From positions 78,589 through 142,588 of the forward strand of contig NZ_JAMYDV010000008.1 in the NCBI RefSeq assembly GCF_024128855.1: a stretch of 64,000 nucleotides of DNA. Reading direction: 5' to 3'. Shown piece after piece: positions 1 to 8,031 of the stretch. Source of the stretch: Rhodovulum tesquicola (lineage in GTDB: Bacteria > Pseudomonadota > Alphaproteobacteria > Rhodobacterales > Rhodobacteraceae). Numbering within the stretch: position 1 is the first letter of the stretch; each line of letters begins with the position of its first letter. A program made the translations under genes and the position numbers. A model generated the notes under the pieces. That model saw only the letters and a list, made by a program, of their open reading frames with translations. It was not told where the DNA came from and made no database searches.

Positions 1-337
1 CGATCCCGTCGCGCATCGCGGCCAGGTCCACGACCGCGGGAACCCCGGTGAAATCCTGCATCAGCACGCGCGCCGGGCGATAGGCGATCTCGCGATCCGA
101 CCGCCCGCCATTCGCCGCCCAGTCGGAAAAGGCGCGGATGTCGTCCACGCTGACCGTCTTGCCATCCTCGAAGCGCAACAGGTTCTCAAGCACCACCTTC
201 AGCGCGGCGGGCAGGCGGGTGAACTGGCCCAGCCCCGCGGCCTCGGCGGCCGGGATCGAGTAATACGCAACGCTTGCCCCGCCGGCGGTCAGCGTGCGGC
301 GGGTGCGGGCGGTGTCCTGTCCAACGACGATCGGCAT
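1..337 (-). CDS. acnA: Aconitate hydratase, N-terminal part (runs off left edge)
   Basis: This is the first 112 codons of aconitase A, the TCA-cycle enzyme that isomerises citrate to isocitrate with a [4Fe-4S] cluster. The visible N-terminus starts MPIVVGQDTARTRR and continues through YYSIPAAEAAGLG, RLPAALKVVLENLLR and VLMQDFTGVPAVVDLAAMRDG, all typical of the AcnA/IRP1 family. The ATG at 335-337 has a GGAG about 11 bases upstream. The cluster cysteines and the rest of the enzyme lie outside the window. It is divergent from the DUF1223 gene, a pairing common in Rhodobacteraceae. Identity is confident; whether the gene is intact cannot be seen. Confidence 0.93.
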   Translation of the reverse strand, partial: MPIVVGQDTARTRRTLTAGGASVAYYSIPAAEAAGLGQFTRLPAALKVVLENLLRFEDGKTVSVDDIRAFSDWAANGGRSDREIAYRPARVLMQDFTGVPAVVDLAAMRDGI

Positions 338-416
338 GTGGGGCGGTCTCCATGGCTCAAGCGCATCTGTCCTTGAAGACCTCTTGCCCTAACGGCCGCA
401 AGCGATCAAGAGGGCA

Positions 417-435
417 CGGTATTTTCTGTATACCG
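417..435. promoter_or_regulatory. Inverted repeat CGGTAT-N7-ATACCG in the acnA upstream region
   Basis: A perfect 6-bp dyad with a 7-base spacer lies about 80 bases upstream of the acnA start, in the 219-base divergent gap with the DUF1223 gene. It contains a T-N11-A core (T420, A432), the shape of a LysR-type operator. Which regulator binds, and whether one does, is unknown. Confidence 0.4.
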
Positions 436-556
436 TGGTGCACAGAAGGCGGATCCCGGGTGTGGCCAAGCTGTCGCACCCTCCCGAATCCTTGATTGGC
501 AGGGGAGGGGCGGGTTCTGTAGGAAGGTCGGGGACAAGGCGGACAGGGCAGGGCAC

Positions 557-1255
557 ATGCGGGCGTTCATCACGGTTCTGATTTCGGCCTGGCTGGCGTT
601 TTCGGGAACGGCCCGGGCCGAGGGGGGGCCGGTGGTGCTGGAGCTGTTCACCTCGCAGGGCTGCGCCTCCTGCCCGCCCGCCGACGCGCTGATCGCGGAA
701 CTGGCCAAGCGCGAGGATGTCATCCCGCTGGCGCTGCATGTGGATTACTGGGACTATATCGGCTGGAAGGATGTCTTTGCCGATCCCGCCTTCACCCGCC
801 GCCAAAAGGCCTATGCAAGGGCGGCGGGCCAGCGGTCGGTCTATACCCCGCAGATCATCGTGGGCGGCAAGGATCACGTCGTCGGCTACAGCCCGATGGA
901 CGTGGTCCGCCTGATCGAGGCGCATCGCGGCGCACCAAGCCCCGTGACCCTGACGATGGAGCGGCAGGGCGATACGGTCACGATCCGGGCCCGCTCGGAG
1001 ACCGCCTTCGAGGAGGACGTGGTGCTTCAGGTGGTGCGCTACCGCCCGTCCGAAGAGGTCGAGATCACGCGGGGCGAGAATTCCGGGCAACGCTATGTCT
1101 ATACCAACATCGTCGATGCCTGGAACGCGGTCGCCCGCTGGGACGGCGCGCTGCCGCTGGTCGTGACGGTGCAGATCGAGGGCGAGCAGCCGATCGTCGC
1201 GCTGATCCAGAAGGCGGGGCCGGGGCGCATCCTGGCGGCGGCGCGGCTGCGCTGA
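557..1255 (+). CDS. DUF1223 family secreted thioredoxin-fold protein
   Basis: A 232-residue protein of the DUF1223 family. Residues 1-21 look like a cleavable signal peptide ending in AxA (GTARA). A thioredoxin-like region follows, with a C36-A-S-C39 motif in the segment LELFTSQGCASCPPADAL. Other family blocks are HVDYWDYIGW and YTPQIIVGG. A periplasmic redox or binding role is plausible, but no function is established. The ATG follows an AGGGCAGGG ribosome site. The stop abuts the stop of the convergent acyltransferase gene with no gap. Confidence 0.85.
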   Translation: MRAFITVLISAWLAFSGTARAEGGPVVLELFTSQGCASCPPADALIAELAKREDVIPLALHVDYWDYIGWKDVFADPAFTRRQKAYARAAGQRSVYTPQIIVGGKDHVVGYSPMDVVRLIEAHRGAPSPVTLTMERQGDTVTIRARSETAFEEDVVLQVVRYRPSEEVEITRGENSGQRYVYTNIVDAWNAVARWDGALPLVVTVQIEGEQPIVALIQKAGPGRILAAARLR

Positions 1256-2182
1256 TCAGCCGGTCCCGGCGCGGTTCCGCCCGCGCGGGCGCGGGGCCTT
1301 CCAGCGGCGGTGGATCCAGAACCATTGCTCGGGATGGGCACGCACCCGCGCGGCAAGACTGTCGTTCAGCGCCTGCGTCATCGCCTCGGGCGTCCCGGCC
1401 GGAACCGGGGACTCCAGCGCGATGTCGAAGCTCAGCCCGTCGGGGCGGCGCGTCGCGTAAAAGGGAATCAGCTCGGCCCCGTAGCGCAGGGCAAGCTCGG
1501 CCGCCGAAAGCGTGGTCAGCGCGGGCTGCCCCATGAACTCCAGCACCGCGCCCCGGCTGTGGTGCTGGTCGATCAGCAGGACCAGCATGCCGCCCGATTT
1601 CAGGTGCCGCACGAAGCCGCCGGTGCCGCGGCGGCCCTGCGCGAAGACGGGGCCGCCGAACGCCTCCATCGTGCGGACGTAATGGGCGTTGAAGAAGCGG
1701 TTGCGCATCGGCCGGTACAGCCCGCCGACCGCATGGCCCCGCGCGACCAGGGCGGCGCGGGCGGCCTCGTAATTGCCGAAATGCCCGGTCACGAGGATCA
1801 CCGGACGCCCGGCGGCATGCGCCGCCTCGAGCGCCGCAAGGCCGGGGCCGCGCGGTTCGGCGCTGGCCATGCGCGCAAGGAACTCCCGGGTCGAGTAATT
1901 CTCGATCAGCGTGCGGCCCGCATTGTCGGCGACCGCCCGGGCGATCCGCTGCCGCTCGGCGGGGGGCATGTCGGGCCAGATCAGGGCAAGGTTCTCCTCG
2001 GCGCGGGCCAGATAGCCCGCCGGGCGCGCGATCAGGCGGCGCATGACCCATCCCGCGAACCGCACCCGCCGCTCATAGGGCAGGGCAAGGGCAAGCGCGA
2101 TCACGGCGCGGATCGCGCGGTCGGCAAGCCAGTCCGTCGCGCCCCGCCTTTCCTTTCCCGATGTCCTGCCGCCGCTGGCCAT
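1256..2182 (-). CDS. LpxL/HtrB-type lysophospholipid acyltransferase
   Basis: A 308-residue acyltransferase of the lipid A biosynthesis (LpxL/LpxM/HtrB) family, which transfers a fatty acyl chain from acyl-ACP to a lipid A precursor or related lysolipid at the inner membrane. A hydrophobic N-terminal helix precedes the catalytic motif H134-x4-E139 (GHFGNYE), the acidic-residue version of HX4D/E. Later blocks GGMLVLLIDQHH and RVRAHPEQWFWIHRRWK are family hallmarks. I placed the start at the ATG at 2180-2182, which has AGGGAAAG upstream; the frame is open 24 codons further up. The exact acceptor lipid cannot be decided from sequence. Confidence 0.85.
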   Translation of the reverse strand: MASGGRTSGKERRGATDWLADRAIRAVIALALALPYERRVRFAGWVMRRLIARPAGYLARAEENLALIWPDMPPAERQRIARAVADNAGRTLIENYSTREFLARMASAEPRGPGLAALEAAHAAGRPVILVTGHFGNYEAARAALVARGHAVGGLYRPMRNRFFNAHYVRTMEAFGGPVFAQGRRGTGGFVRHLKSGGMLVLLIDQHHSRGAVLEFMGQPALTTLSAAELALRYGAELIPFYATRRPDGLSFDIALESPVPAGTPEAMTQALNDSLAARVRAHPEQWFWIHRRWKAPRPRGRNRAGTG

Positions 2183-2300
2183 GGCCGCCCGCTTTCCCTG
2201 TCCGCGCCCCGCCGCGGCGCGTGGGCAGACATAGAACCCGCGCCCCGCGATCACAAGCAGGACGCCCCGGCGACCGCCTTGCGCAGCGGGGGGGGCGGTC

Positions 2301-3344
2301 CTACCCCTCGCCGGTGGCCGCCTTGAGCCTGATCTCGCCCGCGGCCTCCAGCCCGCGCAGCGCGGCGGTGATCTCGGACATCGCGGCCTCGGTCTCTTCG
2401 GTCGAGGGGGTGCCGCGCTCGGCGATCTCCTCGCGCAGCTGGGCGGACATCCGCTGGGACATGTTGGACAGGATGAACTCCACCGTCGGGGCGTTCTTCT
2501 CGTCGGCCCCGGCCATCGCCGTGACCAGGACGGGCTGATCCACGGTTCGGGTCAGCGCCTGCACATCCAGCGGCGCCAGCCGGGCGGGAATGTCGGCAAA
2601 GGTGAAGACCGCCCGGCGCACGCGTTCGGCCAGATCCGCATCGGTCTCGGCCAGACCCTGCAGGACGTCGTCGCGGGTGGCGGCGGGGGCGGCATCGAGG
2701 ATCGCGCCCATGCGTCTTTCCGTCGGCAGCTCGAACGCCCGCACCGGCGCGTCGAGCAGGCGGCGGGCCAGCGCCGCGCCGATCCGGGCGATCGCCGCGG
2801 GCGGCACGCCCGAGGTGCGCGAGATCGCGATGGCGATGCGCCGCGCCTCGGGGCCGGGCATCTGGCCAAGCGCCGCGGCGGCGATCTGGCTGGGCAGCTT
2901 GGCCAGCACGATCGCGGCCACTTCGGGGCTTTCGGACATCAGCAGCTCGGCCAGCTTCTTCGGCTCCTGTTCGGAGAGCAGCACCCAGGGATCGGTCGGC
3001 CGGTCCCCGGCATGCAGGGCCTGCAAGGCGGCCGCCGCCTCGGGGCTGAGATGCTCGCCCAGCAACTCGATCGCGCCGTCGATGCCGCCGGGGAAGGCAA
3101 GCCCGGCCAGTTCCAGTTCGGCCACGAATTCCTCGACCACCGATTCCAGCGTGGGCGCGTCGATATAGCGAAGCCCCGCGATCTCGTCGGCCAGGCTGGT
3201 CTGAAGCTCGGCGGGCAGATCGCCCAGTGGCAGCGTGACCCCCTCGTTCAGCAGCAGCCGCACGATGATCGCGGCCTTGCGCCGACGCGTCAGGCCGGTG
3301 GCCGAGCGGATATGCCCGGGAAGGCTGGGGGTAAGGCTGGTCAC
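2301..3344 (-). CDS. Orphan FliG-like flagellar motor switch protein
   Basis: About 347 residues with FliG middle and C-terminal domains. The N-terminal region is recognisable (RRRKAAIIVRLLLNEG), and the C-terminal motor domain carries ILSNMSQRMSAQLREE. FliG couples the MotAB stator to the rotor. Two features are odd. The EHPQT motif of the middle domain reads ESPEV. Of the charged torque residues known from E. coli, those matching R281, D288 and D289 are kept (R, E, E), but those matching K264 and R297 appear as A and S. No other flagellar gene is nearby. A GTG start at 3344 has CGGAG close upstream; a TTG at 3362 is the alternative. It could be a second, specialised or non-motile FliG. Confidence 0.78.
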   Translation of the reverse strand: MTSLTPSLPGHIRSATGLTRRRKAAIIVRLLLNEGVTLPLGDLPAELQTSLADEIAGLRYIDAPTLESVVEEFVAELELAGLAFPGGIDGAIELLGEHLSPEAAAALQALHAGDRPTDPWVLLSEQEPKKLAELLMSESPEVAAIVLAKLPSQIAAAALGQMPGPEARRIAIAISRTSGVPPAAIARIGAALARRLLDAPVRAFELPTERRMGAILDAAPAATRDDVLQGLAETDADLAERVRRAVFTFADIPARLAPLDVQALTRTVDQPVLVTAMAGADEKNAPTVEFILSNMSQRMSAQLREEIAERGTPSTEETEAAMSEITAALRGLEAAGEIRLKAATGEG

Positions 3345-3417
3345 ACCACGCTCCGTCTGCAACGGCGCCAGATTGGCGCAGGAGCGTTAAGCCGGGGTTG
3401 ATGGCCGCCCGCTGGCA

Positions 3418-3450
3418 TAAAAAAAGCGGCGCGGTCTGGACCCGCGCCGC
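3418..3450 (-). terminator. Intrinsic terminator downstream of the small secreted protein gene
   Basis: Read on the minus strand, a perfect 9-bp GC stem (3426-3434 with 3442-3450) with a 7-base loop is followed by seven T residues (3419-3425). It lies 25 bases past the stop of the 54-residue secreted protein gene and ahead of the fliG-like gene, so it should end transcription from that gene or from purB. Confidence 0.85.
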
Positions 3451-3475
3451 GTCAGGTCGCCGGATGTCCGGCCCG

Positions 3476-3640
3476 TCAGCTCGTCGCCTGGTCGACGCAG
3501 GTGCCCGAGGCCGAATCGAACACCTTGCCGTCGGCGCACTGGCTGGCGTTCATCCGTTTTTCCCAGCCGCAGCCATTGGCAAGCGCCAGAGTCGGGGCCA
3601 GCGTCAGAACCGCCGCCGAAAGGATCGTCTTGAAGGTCAT
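3476..3640 (-). CDS. Small secreted cysteine-containing protein
   Basis: A 54-residue protein with a clear signal peptide (residues 1-21, ending LALA before NGCGWEK). The mature peptide of about 33 residues has three cysteines (C24, C35, C48). The ATG at 3638-3640 has a GGGAG ribosome site; longer in-frame extensions are not supported. It lies 82 bases downstream of purB in the same direction and is followed by a strong terminator. I recognise no family with a known function. An export role in the envelope is the only inference I can make. Confidence 0.75.
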   Translation of the reverse strand: MTFKTILSAAVLTLAPTLALANGCGWEKRMNASQCADGKVFDSASGTCVDQATS

Positions 3641-3722
3641 GGTGCATCTCCCTGGTGAGGTGTGACACAAGGTAGCACGTTCCCGGCGATTTCCAAACCT
3701 TCGCTTTGCCCGCTGCGCGACC

Positions 3723-5033
3723 CTATGCCGGTTCGCCGAAAACCCGGGCAAAGATCGTGTCGACATGCCTGGTGTGATAGCCGAGGTCGAATTTCTCGTC
3801 GATCTCGGCGGGGCTCAGCGCGGCGGTCACCTCCGCGTCGGCCAGCAGTTCCTCGCGGAAATCCTTGCCTTCCTCCCAGACCTTCATCGCGTTGCGCTGC
3901 ACCAGCCGATAGGCATCCTCGCGCGAGACGCCCGCCTGCGTCAGCGCCAGAAGCACCCGCTGGGACATGACCAGCCCCTTGAACTTGTTCATGTTCTTCA
4001 GCATCGCCTCGGGATAGATCACCAGCTTGTCGATCACCCCCGCCAGCCGGTTCAGCGCGAAATCCAGCGTCACGGTCGCATCGGGCGCAATCCCGCGCTC
4101 GACCGAGGAATGGCTGATGTCGCGCTCGTGCCACAGCGCGACATTCTCCAGCGCCGGGATCACCGTCGCGCGCACCAGCCGCGCAAGGCCGGTCAGGTTC
4201 TCGGTCAGCACCGGGTTACGCTTGTGCGGCATGGCGGAACTGCCCTTCTGGCCTGCGGAAAAGAACTCCTCGGCCTCCAGTACCTCGGTGCGCTGCATGT
4301 GGCGCACTTCGATGGCGATGTTCTCGATCGAACTGGCGATCACGCCCAGCGTGGCGAAGAACATGGCATGCCGGTCGCGCGGGATCACCTGGGTCGAGAT
4401 CGGCTCTGGCGTCAGGCCCAGCATCTTGCAGACATGCTCTTCCACGCGCGGGTCGATATTGGCGAATGTGCCGACCGCGCCGGAAATCGCGCCGGTGGCA
4501 ATCTCGGCCCGCGCGGCCCGAAGGCGGGCGCGGTTGCGGTCCATCTCGGCGTAGAAACGCGCGAAGGTCAGGCCCATGGTGGTGGGTTCGGCATGGATGC
4601 CGTGGCTGCGCCCGATCCGGACCGTGTCCTTGTGCTCGTAGGCGCGGCGCTTGAGCGCGGCGAGCACCTTGTCCAGATCGGCCAGCAGGATATCGGCGGC
4701 GCGCGTCAGCTGCACGTTCAGGCAGGTGTCCAGCACGTCGGACGAGGTCATGCCCTGATGGACGAAGCGCGCCTCCTCGCTGCCGACATGCTCGGCCAGA
4801 TGGGTCAGGAAGGCGATCACGTCATGCCTGGTCACCGCCTCGATCTCGTCGATGCGGGCGACGTCGAATTCCACGTCCTTGGCCTTCCAGACCGCCGCGG
4901 CGTTCTCCTTCGGGATCACCCCCAGTTCGGCCATGGCGTCGCAGGCATGGGCCTCGATCTCGAACCAGATGCGGAACCGGGTCGCGGGCTCCCAGATGGC
5001 GGTCATCTCGGGGCGGGCATAGCGGGGGATCAT
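3723..5033 (-). CDS. purB: Adenylosuccinate lyase
   Basis: A 436-residue purine-biosynthesis enzyme that cleaves SAICAR to AICAR and adenylosuccinate to AMP, releasing fumarate each time. The fumarase/aspartase superfamily signature GSSAMPHKRNP is at residues 264-274, and the TSSD block is at 96-99. The GRSHGIHAEP block around H144 contributes a catalytic histidine region. Length matches the Bacillus-type PurB. The ATG at 5031-5033 starts MIPRYARPEM, a typical opening. It is divergent from the DUF6314 gene. Confidence 0.96.
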   Translation of the reverse strand: MIPRYARPEMTAIWEPATRFRIWFEIEAHACDAMAELGVIPKENAAAVWKAKDVEFDVARIDEIEAVTRHDVIAFLTHLAEHVGSEEARFVHQGMTSSDVLDTCLNVQLTRAADILLADLDKVLAALKRRAYEHKDTVRIGRSHGIHAEPTTMGLTFARFYAEMDRNRARLRAARAEIATGAISGAVGTFANIDPRVEEHVCKMLGLTPEPISTQVIPRDRHAMFFATLGVIASSIENIAIEVRHMQRTEVLEAEEFFSAGQKGSSAMPHKRNPVLTENLTGLARLVRATVIPALENVALWHERDISHSSVERGIAPDATVTLDFALNRLAGVIDKLVIYPEAMLKNMNKFKGLVMSQRVLLALTQAGVSREDAYRLVQRNAMKVWEEGKDFREELLADAEVTAALSPAEIDEKFDLGYHTRHVDTIFARVFGEPA

Positions 5034-5107
5034 GGGCGGCCTCTTGGACAGGATTTCCGCGGTCTGATACCCGTTGGGGCGGGGCGCGACAAGAAGCGGG
5101 GGCGGGG

Positions 5108-5557
5108 ATGCCGGATCTGGAGGCGTTTGCCGGGGAATGGCGGCTTGATCGGGTGATCGAGGATGCCCGGGCAGGCCATGCCGCGCGGTTCGAGGGACGG
5201 GCCGTCTTCGCCCCCGGCAAGGCGGGGCTGGTCCAGGCCGAGACCGGCAGGCTGCACCTGCCGGGCCATGCGCCCATGACCGCAGAGCGGCGCTATCTGT
5301 GGCGGCAGGGGGCTTCGGGGATCGAGGTCTTCTTCGAGGACGGCCGGTTCTTTCACGCCATCGCGCCCGGCCCGCATGCGCAGGCCCTGCATGACTGCCC
5401 GCCCGACCGCTACGAGGTCGGCTATGATTTCGCCCGCTGGCCCGACTGGTCCAGCCTCTGGCGCGTCACGGGGCCGCGCAAGGACTATGCGATGCGCTCG
5501 GTCTATACGCGGCTCGGGGCTTGCGCGGGGGGCGGGGCTGGGGCAGAAGTCGAATGA
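5108..5557 (+). CDS. DUF6314 family protein
   Basis: A 149-residue cytoplasmic protein of the DUF6314 family. It has the conserved N-terminal block FAGEWRLDRVIEDA and central motifs YLWR and DYAMRSVYTR. There is no signal peptide or membrane segment. The function is unknown. It is 32 bases upstream of bioY and probably cotranscribed with it. The C-terminal tail (GACAGGGAGAEVE) is low-complexity and may be variable. Confidence 0.75.
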   Translation: MPDLEAFAGEWRLDRVIEDARAGHAARFEGRAVFAPGKAGLVQAETGRLHLPGHAPMTAERRYLWRQGASGIEVFFEDGRFFHAIAPGPHAQALHDCPPDRYEVGYDFARWPDWSSLWRVTGPRKDYAMRSVYTRLGACAGGGAGAEVE

Positions 5558-5589
5558 AGAGAAAAAACCAGCCGAACGGAGAGACCGAG

Positions 5590-6189
5590 ATGGCCAAGGC
5601 CCTGACCGGCAAGGTTCTTGCCGAAACCCTGCTGCCCGAAGGCGGCGTCGCGCTGCGCGTGAAACAGGCGCTGCTGGTGGTGGCGGGCATCGCCGCGCTG
5701 GCAGTCGCGGCGAAGATCAAGGTGCCGATGTGGCCGGTGCCGATCACCATGGGCACCTTCGCGGTGCTGGCCATCGGCGTGGCCTACGGGCCGAGGCTGG
5801 GCCTTGCGACGATCCTGGGCTACATGCTGGTGGGCGCGCTGGGCTATGATGTCTTCGTGGGATCGAGCGCCGAGGTGGCGGGCCTGACCTACATGATGGG
5901 CGCCACCGGCGGCTATCTGGTCGGCTATGTGCTGGCGGTGGTGGCGCTGGGCTTTGCCGCGCGCGCCGGATGGGACCGCTCGATGGGCCGGATGGCGGCG
6001 GCGCTGCTGCTGGGCAACGCGCTGATCTATGTGCCGGGCCTTCTGTGGCTTGGCCATCTCTATGGCTGGGAGCAGCCGATTCTGGCCTGGGGCCTGACGC
6101 CCTTCCTGATCGGGGATGCGCTGAAGCTGGGTCTGGCGGCGCTGCTGATCCCGGGGCTCTGGGCGCTGATCGGCCGCGCGCGCGGCTGA
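5590..6189 (+). CDS. bioY: BioY biotin transporter (ECF S component)
   Basis: A 199-residue integral membrane protein with about six helices. It carries the BioY blocks KVPMWPVPITMGTFAVLAIG, LGYMLVGALG and ATGGYLVGYV. BioY binds and imports biotin, usually with an ECF ATPase and EcfT/BioN protein. No bioM or bioN gene is adjacent, so it may act as a solitary transporter, as described for some BioY, or use modules encoded elsewhere. The start MAKALTGK at 5590 has GGAGAG upstream; an in-frame upstream extension overlaps the DUF6314 gene and is rejected. Confidence 0.93.
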   Translation: MAKALTGKVLAETLLPEGGVALRVKQALLVVAGIAALAVAAKIKVPMWPVPITMGTFAVLAIGVAYGPRLGLATILGYMLVGALGYDVFVGSSAEVAGLTYMMGATGGYLVGYVLAVVALGFAARAGWDRSMGRMAAALLLGNALIYVPGLLWLGHLYGWEQPILAWGLTPFLIGDALKLGLAALLIPGLWALIGRARG

Positions 6190-6207
6190 CCTTTCCGGAT
6201 CGACAGG

Positions 6208-6240
6208 AAGGGGGCGTGGCCGGCCGGGCCGCGCCCCCTT
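6208..6240. terminator. Large GC stem-loop after bioY
   Basis: Arms 6208-6221 and 6227-6240 pair over 14 positions with a single mismatch around a 5-base loop, beginning 18 bases past the bioY stop. There is no U-tract directly after it, so it may be a weak terminator or an mRNA 3'-end stabiliser. Confidence 0.55.
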
Positions 6241-6271
6241 GACGTTCGGGACATCGGGACCGTGGTGCCAT

Positions 6272-6298
6272 GGGTATTTTTGCCAAGAAGAAGCACAG
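6272..6298 (+). repeat. Dispersed intergenic motif GGGTATTTTTNCCAAGAAG, copy 1
   Basis: A T-rich then AAGAAG-rich motif in the gap between bioY and the N-demethylase-family gene. A near-identical copy lies inverted at 51780-51804, after the fds operon. Both copies follow a GC hairpin. See the findings. Confidence 0.55.
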
Positions 6299-6363
6299 GG
6301 CGGTGCCCTTGACCGACCCCGACGGCCCCTGCGCCGGCGGCCGGGATCGGGATTGATCGGCCC

Positions 6364-7191
6364 ATGTCCGCCGCCGATCCGATCCTGCAGAGCCACCTGC
6401 CGCACACGCCCTGGGCCGAGCCTGCGATGCGGCGCCTGCCGGGCATCCAGCCGCTGGAGATGGCGGACTGGCTGGTGGTGGACGACGCCCATGCCGGGCA
6501 GATGGCCGCGCGCGACCGGCTGATCGCGACACGCCCCGCCGAGGTTCATGCGCTGACCGAGGGCGCGCGGGCGGCGGCCGGGGAACTGCTCGACACGGTT
6601 CTGGCCCTGCTGGCCGGGCGCGGCGATTTCGCGGTCGGGGGCGACGCGGTGATCCGGCCCGATGGCGTCCGCGTGCCGCTCGACCGGGCGGCGCCGCTGC
6701 TGACGCTGGGCCGGTTGGTGCAGGAGGATTTCTGCCTCTTGCAGCCGGGGGCGGGCGGGCTGCCGGTGCTGACAGGCGCGATCCTGTGCTTTCCGGCCAG
6801 TTGGATGCTGGCGGAAAAGCTCGGCCGCCCGCTGGGGCCGATCCACGCCCCGGTGCCGCAATATGATGCCGCCCTTGCCGCGCGGGTCGAGCGGCTGTTC
6901 GTCGGTCTGCGCCCGGGGCGTGCCCTGTGGCGGGCGAACGCGCATTACTATACCGACCCCGCGCTGTTCCAGCCGCGCCCCGAATCCGCGCCGCGCGCCA
7001 AGGTGAAGGGACCCGCACCCTTCCTGCGCAGCGAGCGGCAGGTGCTGGTCCGGCTGCCCGTGAGCGGCGCCGTGATCTTTTCGATCCATACCTGGGTCGT
7101 CGCCTTCGACAGCCTGACGGACAGCCAGCGCGCCGCGCTGGACGCCCATCCGATCGGCTATGACCCGGCCCGCCCGATCCCGGGGGGCTAG
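6364..7191 (+). CDS. Heme-dependent oxidative N-demethylase family protein (DUF3445)
   Basis: A 275-residue protein of the DUF3445 / heme-dependent oxidative N-demethylase family. Typical blocks are LVQEDFCLLQP, AILCFPASWMLAEKLGRPLGPIHAPVP, NAHYYTD, LRSERQVLVRLP and SIHTWVV. Characterised relatives bind heme in a PAS-like fold and remove methyl groups from small amines such as dimethylamine. The substrate here is unknown and no amine-catabolism genes flank it. The stop overlaps by 4 bases the stop of the convergent CDP-alcohol transferase gene. Confidence 0.82.
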   Translation: MSAADPILQSHLPHTPWAEPAMRRLPGIQPLEMADWLVVDDAHAGQMAARDRLIATRPAEVHALTEGARAAAGELLDTVLALLAGRGDFAVGGDAVIRPDGVRVPLDRAAPLLTLGRLVQEDFCLLQPGAGGLPVLTGAILCFPASWMLAEKLGRPLGPIHAPVPQYDAALAARVERLFVGLRPGRALWRANAHYYTDPALFQPRPESAPRAKVKGPAPFLRSERQVLVRLPVSGAVIFSIHTWVVAFDSLTDSQRAALDAHPIGYDPARPIPGG

Positions 7192-7802
7192 TCTTGCGGC
7201 GGAAAGACCCGCCGCGCCAGCAGCACCCGCGCCCCCGCGGTGACGAAGCACAGCGCGCCGAAGGCCCAGGCCAGCGGCGCGAACCATCCCGGCCAGAGGC
7301 AGAGCGCGACGAAGAAGGCGATGGTTTCCGTCCCCTCCAGCAACCCGCCGGTGAAATAGAGCGATTTCACCCCCCGCGCGCGGGTTTCCAGCCCGCGCCG
7401 CTCGGCCAGGATGGCGAAGCCCAGAAAGCTGGCCCCGTTGACATAGAAGCTGAGCAGCAGGAACGCGCCTGCCGCCCCGTGCGCGGCCGGGTCCAGCAGC
7501 ACGAAGCCCAGCGGCACCGCGCCGTAGAACAGGAAATCGCTGACGATATCGAGAAAGCCGCCGAAATCGGTCTTGCGGCTGGCGCGCGCCACCGCGCCGT
7601 CCAGCCCGTCGGCCAGACGGCTGGCCAGCAGCGGGACAAGCGCCAGAAGCGTCAGCCCCAGCGCGATCAGGCCCGCCGCCGCCAGCCCCAGCGCCAGCCC
7701 GGCCAGCGTCACCGCATCCGCCGTGACCCCGCGCGCGGCCAGCGCCCGCCCCGCCCGGTCGAGCGGCGGGTCGATCAAGCGGCGCATGATCCCGTCCAGC
7801 AT
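7188..7802 (-). CDS. CDP-alcohol phosphatidyltransferase family protein
   Basis: A 204-residue membrane protein with about six helices and the CDP-alcohol phosphotransferase signature: LADGLDGAVARASRKTDFGG followed by FLDIVSD. The DG, AR, G, D and D residues that bind Mg and CDP are all present, with a spacer one residue shorter than the classic pattern. It transfers a phosphoalcohol from a CDP-linked donor. It is distinct from PssA at 62667. The start at 7802 (MLDGIMRRL) follows a G-rich ribosome site. The specific lipid product is not predictable. Confidence 0.85.
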   Translation of the reverse strand: MLDGIMRRLIDPPLDRAGRALAARGVTADAVTLAGLALGLAAAGLIALGLTLLALVPLLASRLADGLDGAVARASRKTDFGGFLDIVSDFLFYGAVPLGFVLLDPAAHGAAGAFLLLSFYVNGASFLGFAILAERRGLETRARGVKSLYFTGGLLEGTETIAFFVALCLWPGWFAPLAWAFGALCFVTAGARVLLARRVFPPQD

Positions 7803-8031
7803 CGCCACCCCCCCTTGCTCGCCAAGCTGTCGGCCGAACGCGCCGCCCGCGCAAGGGGGCTTGCGGCAATGTGAGCGCGCCGCGGATGCGTGACGCGTCG
7901 TGCAGGCCATCCCCCCGCCGCCCGTGGCGGGCGAATCCCCGGGCGGGCCGCCGCGATCACGGGCGCCGCGTCGGGGCCGCAAGCCGGGGAAGACGCGGAA
8001 CGGCGGGCAGGGGATCGCCGCGGGGCGGCTC

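Noticed and set aside
7850..7865. Hairpin CGCAAG-GGGG-CTTGCG between tyrS and the CDP-alcohol transferase gene
   Set aside because: Short stem without U-tract in a 229-base gap; no basis for calling it a terminator or RNA. I see no gene in that gap.
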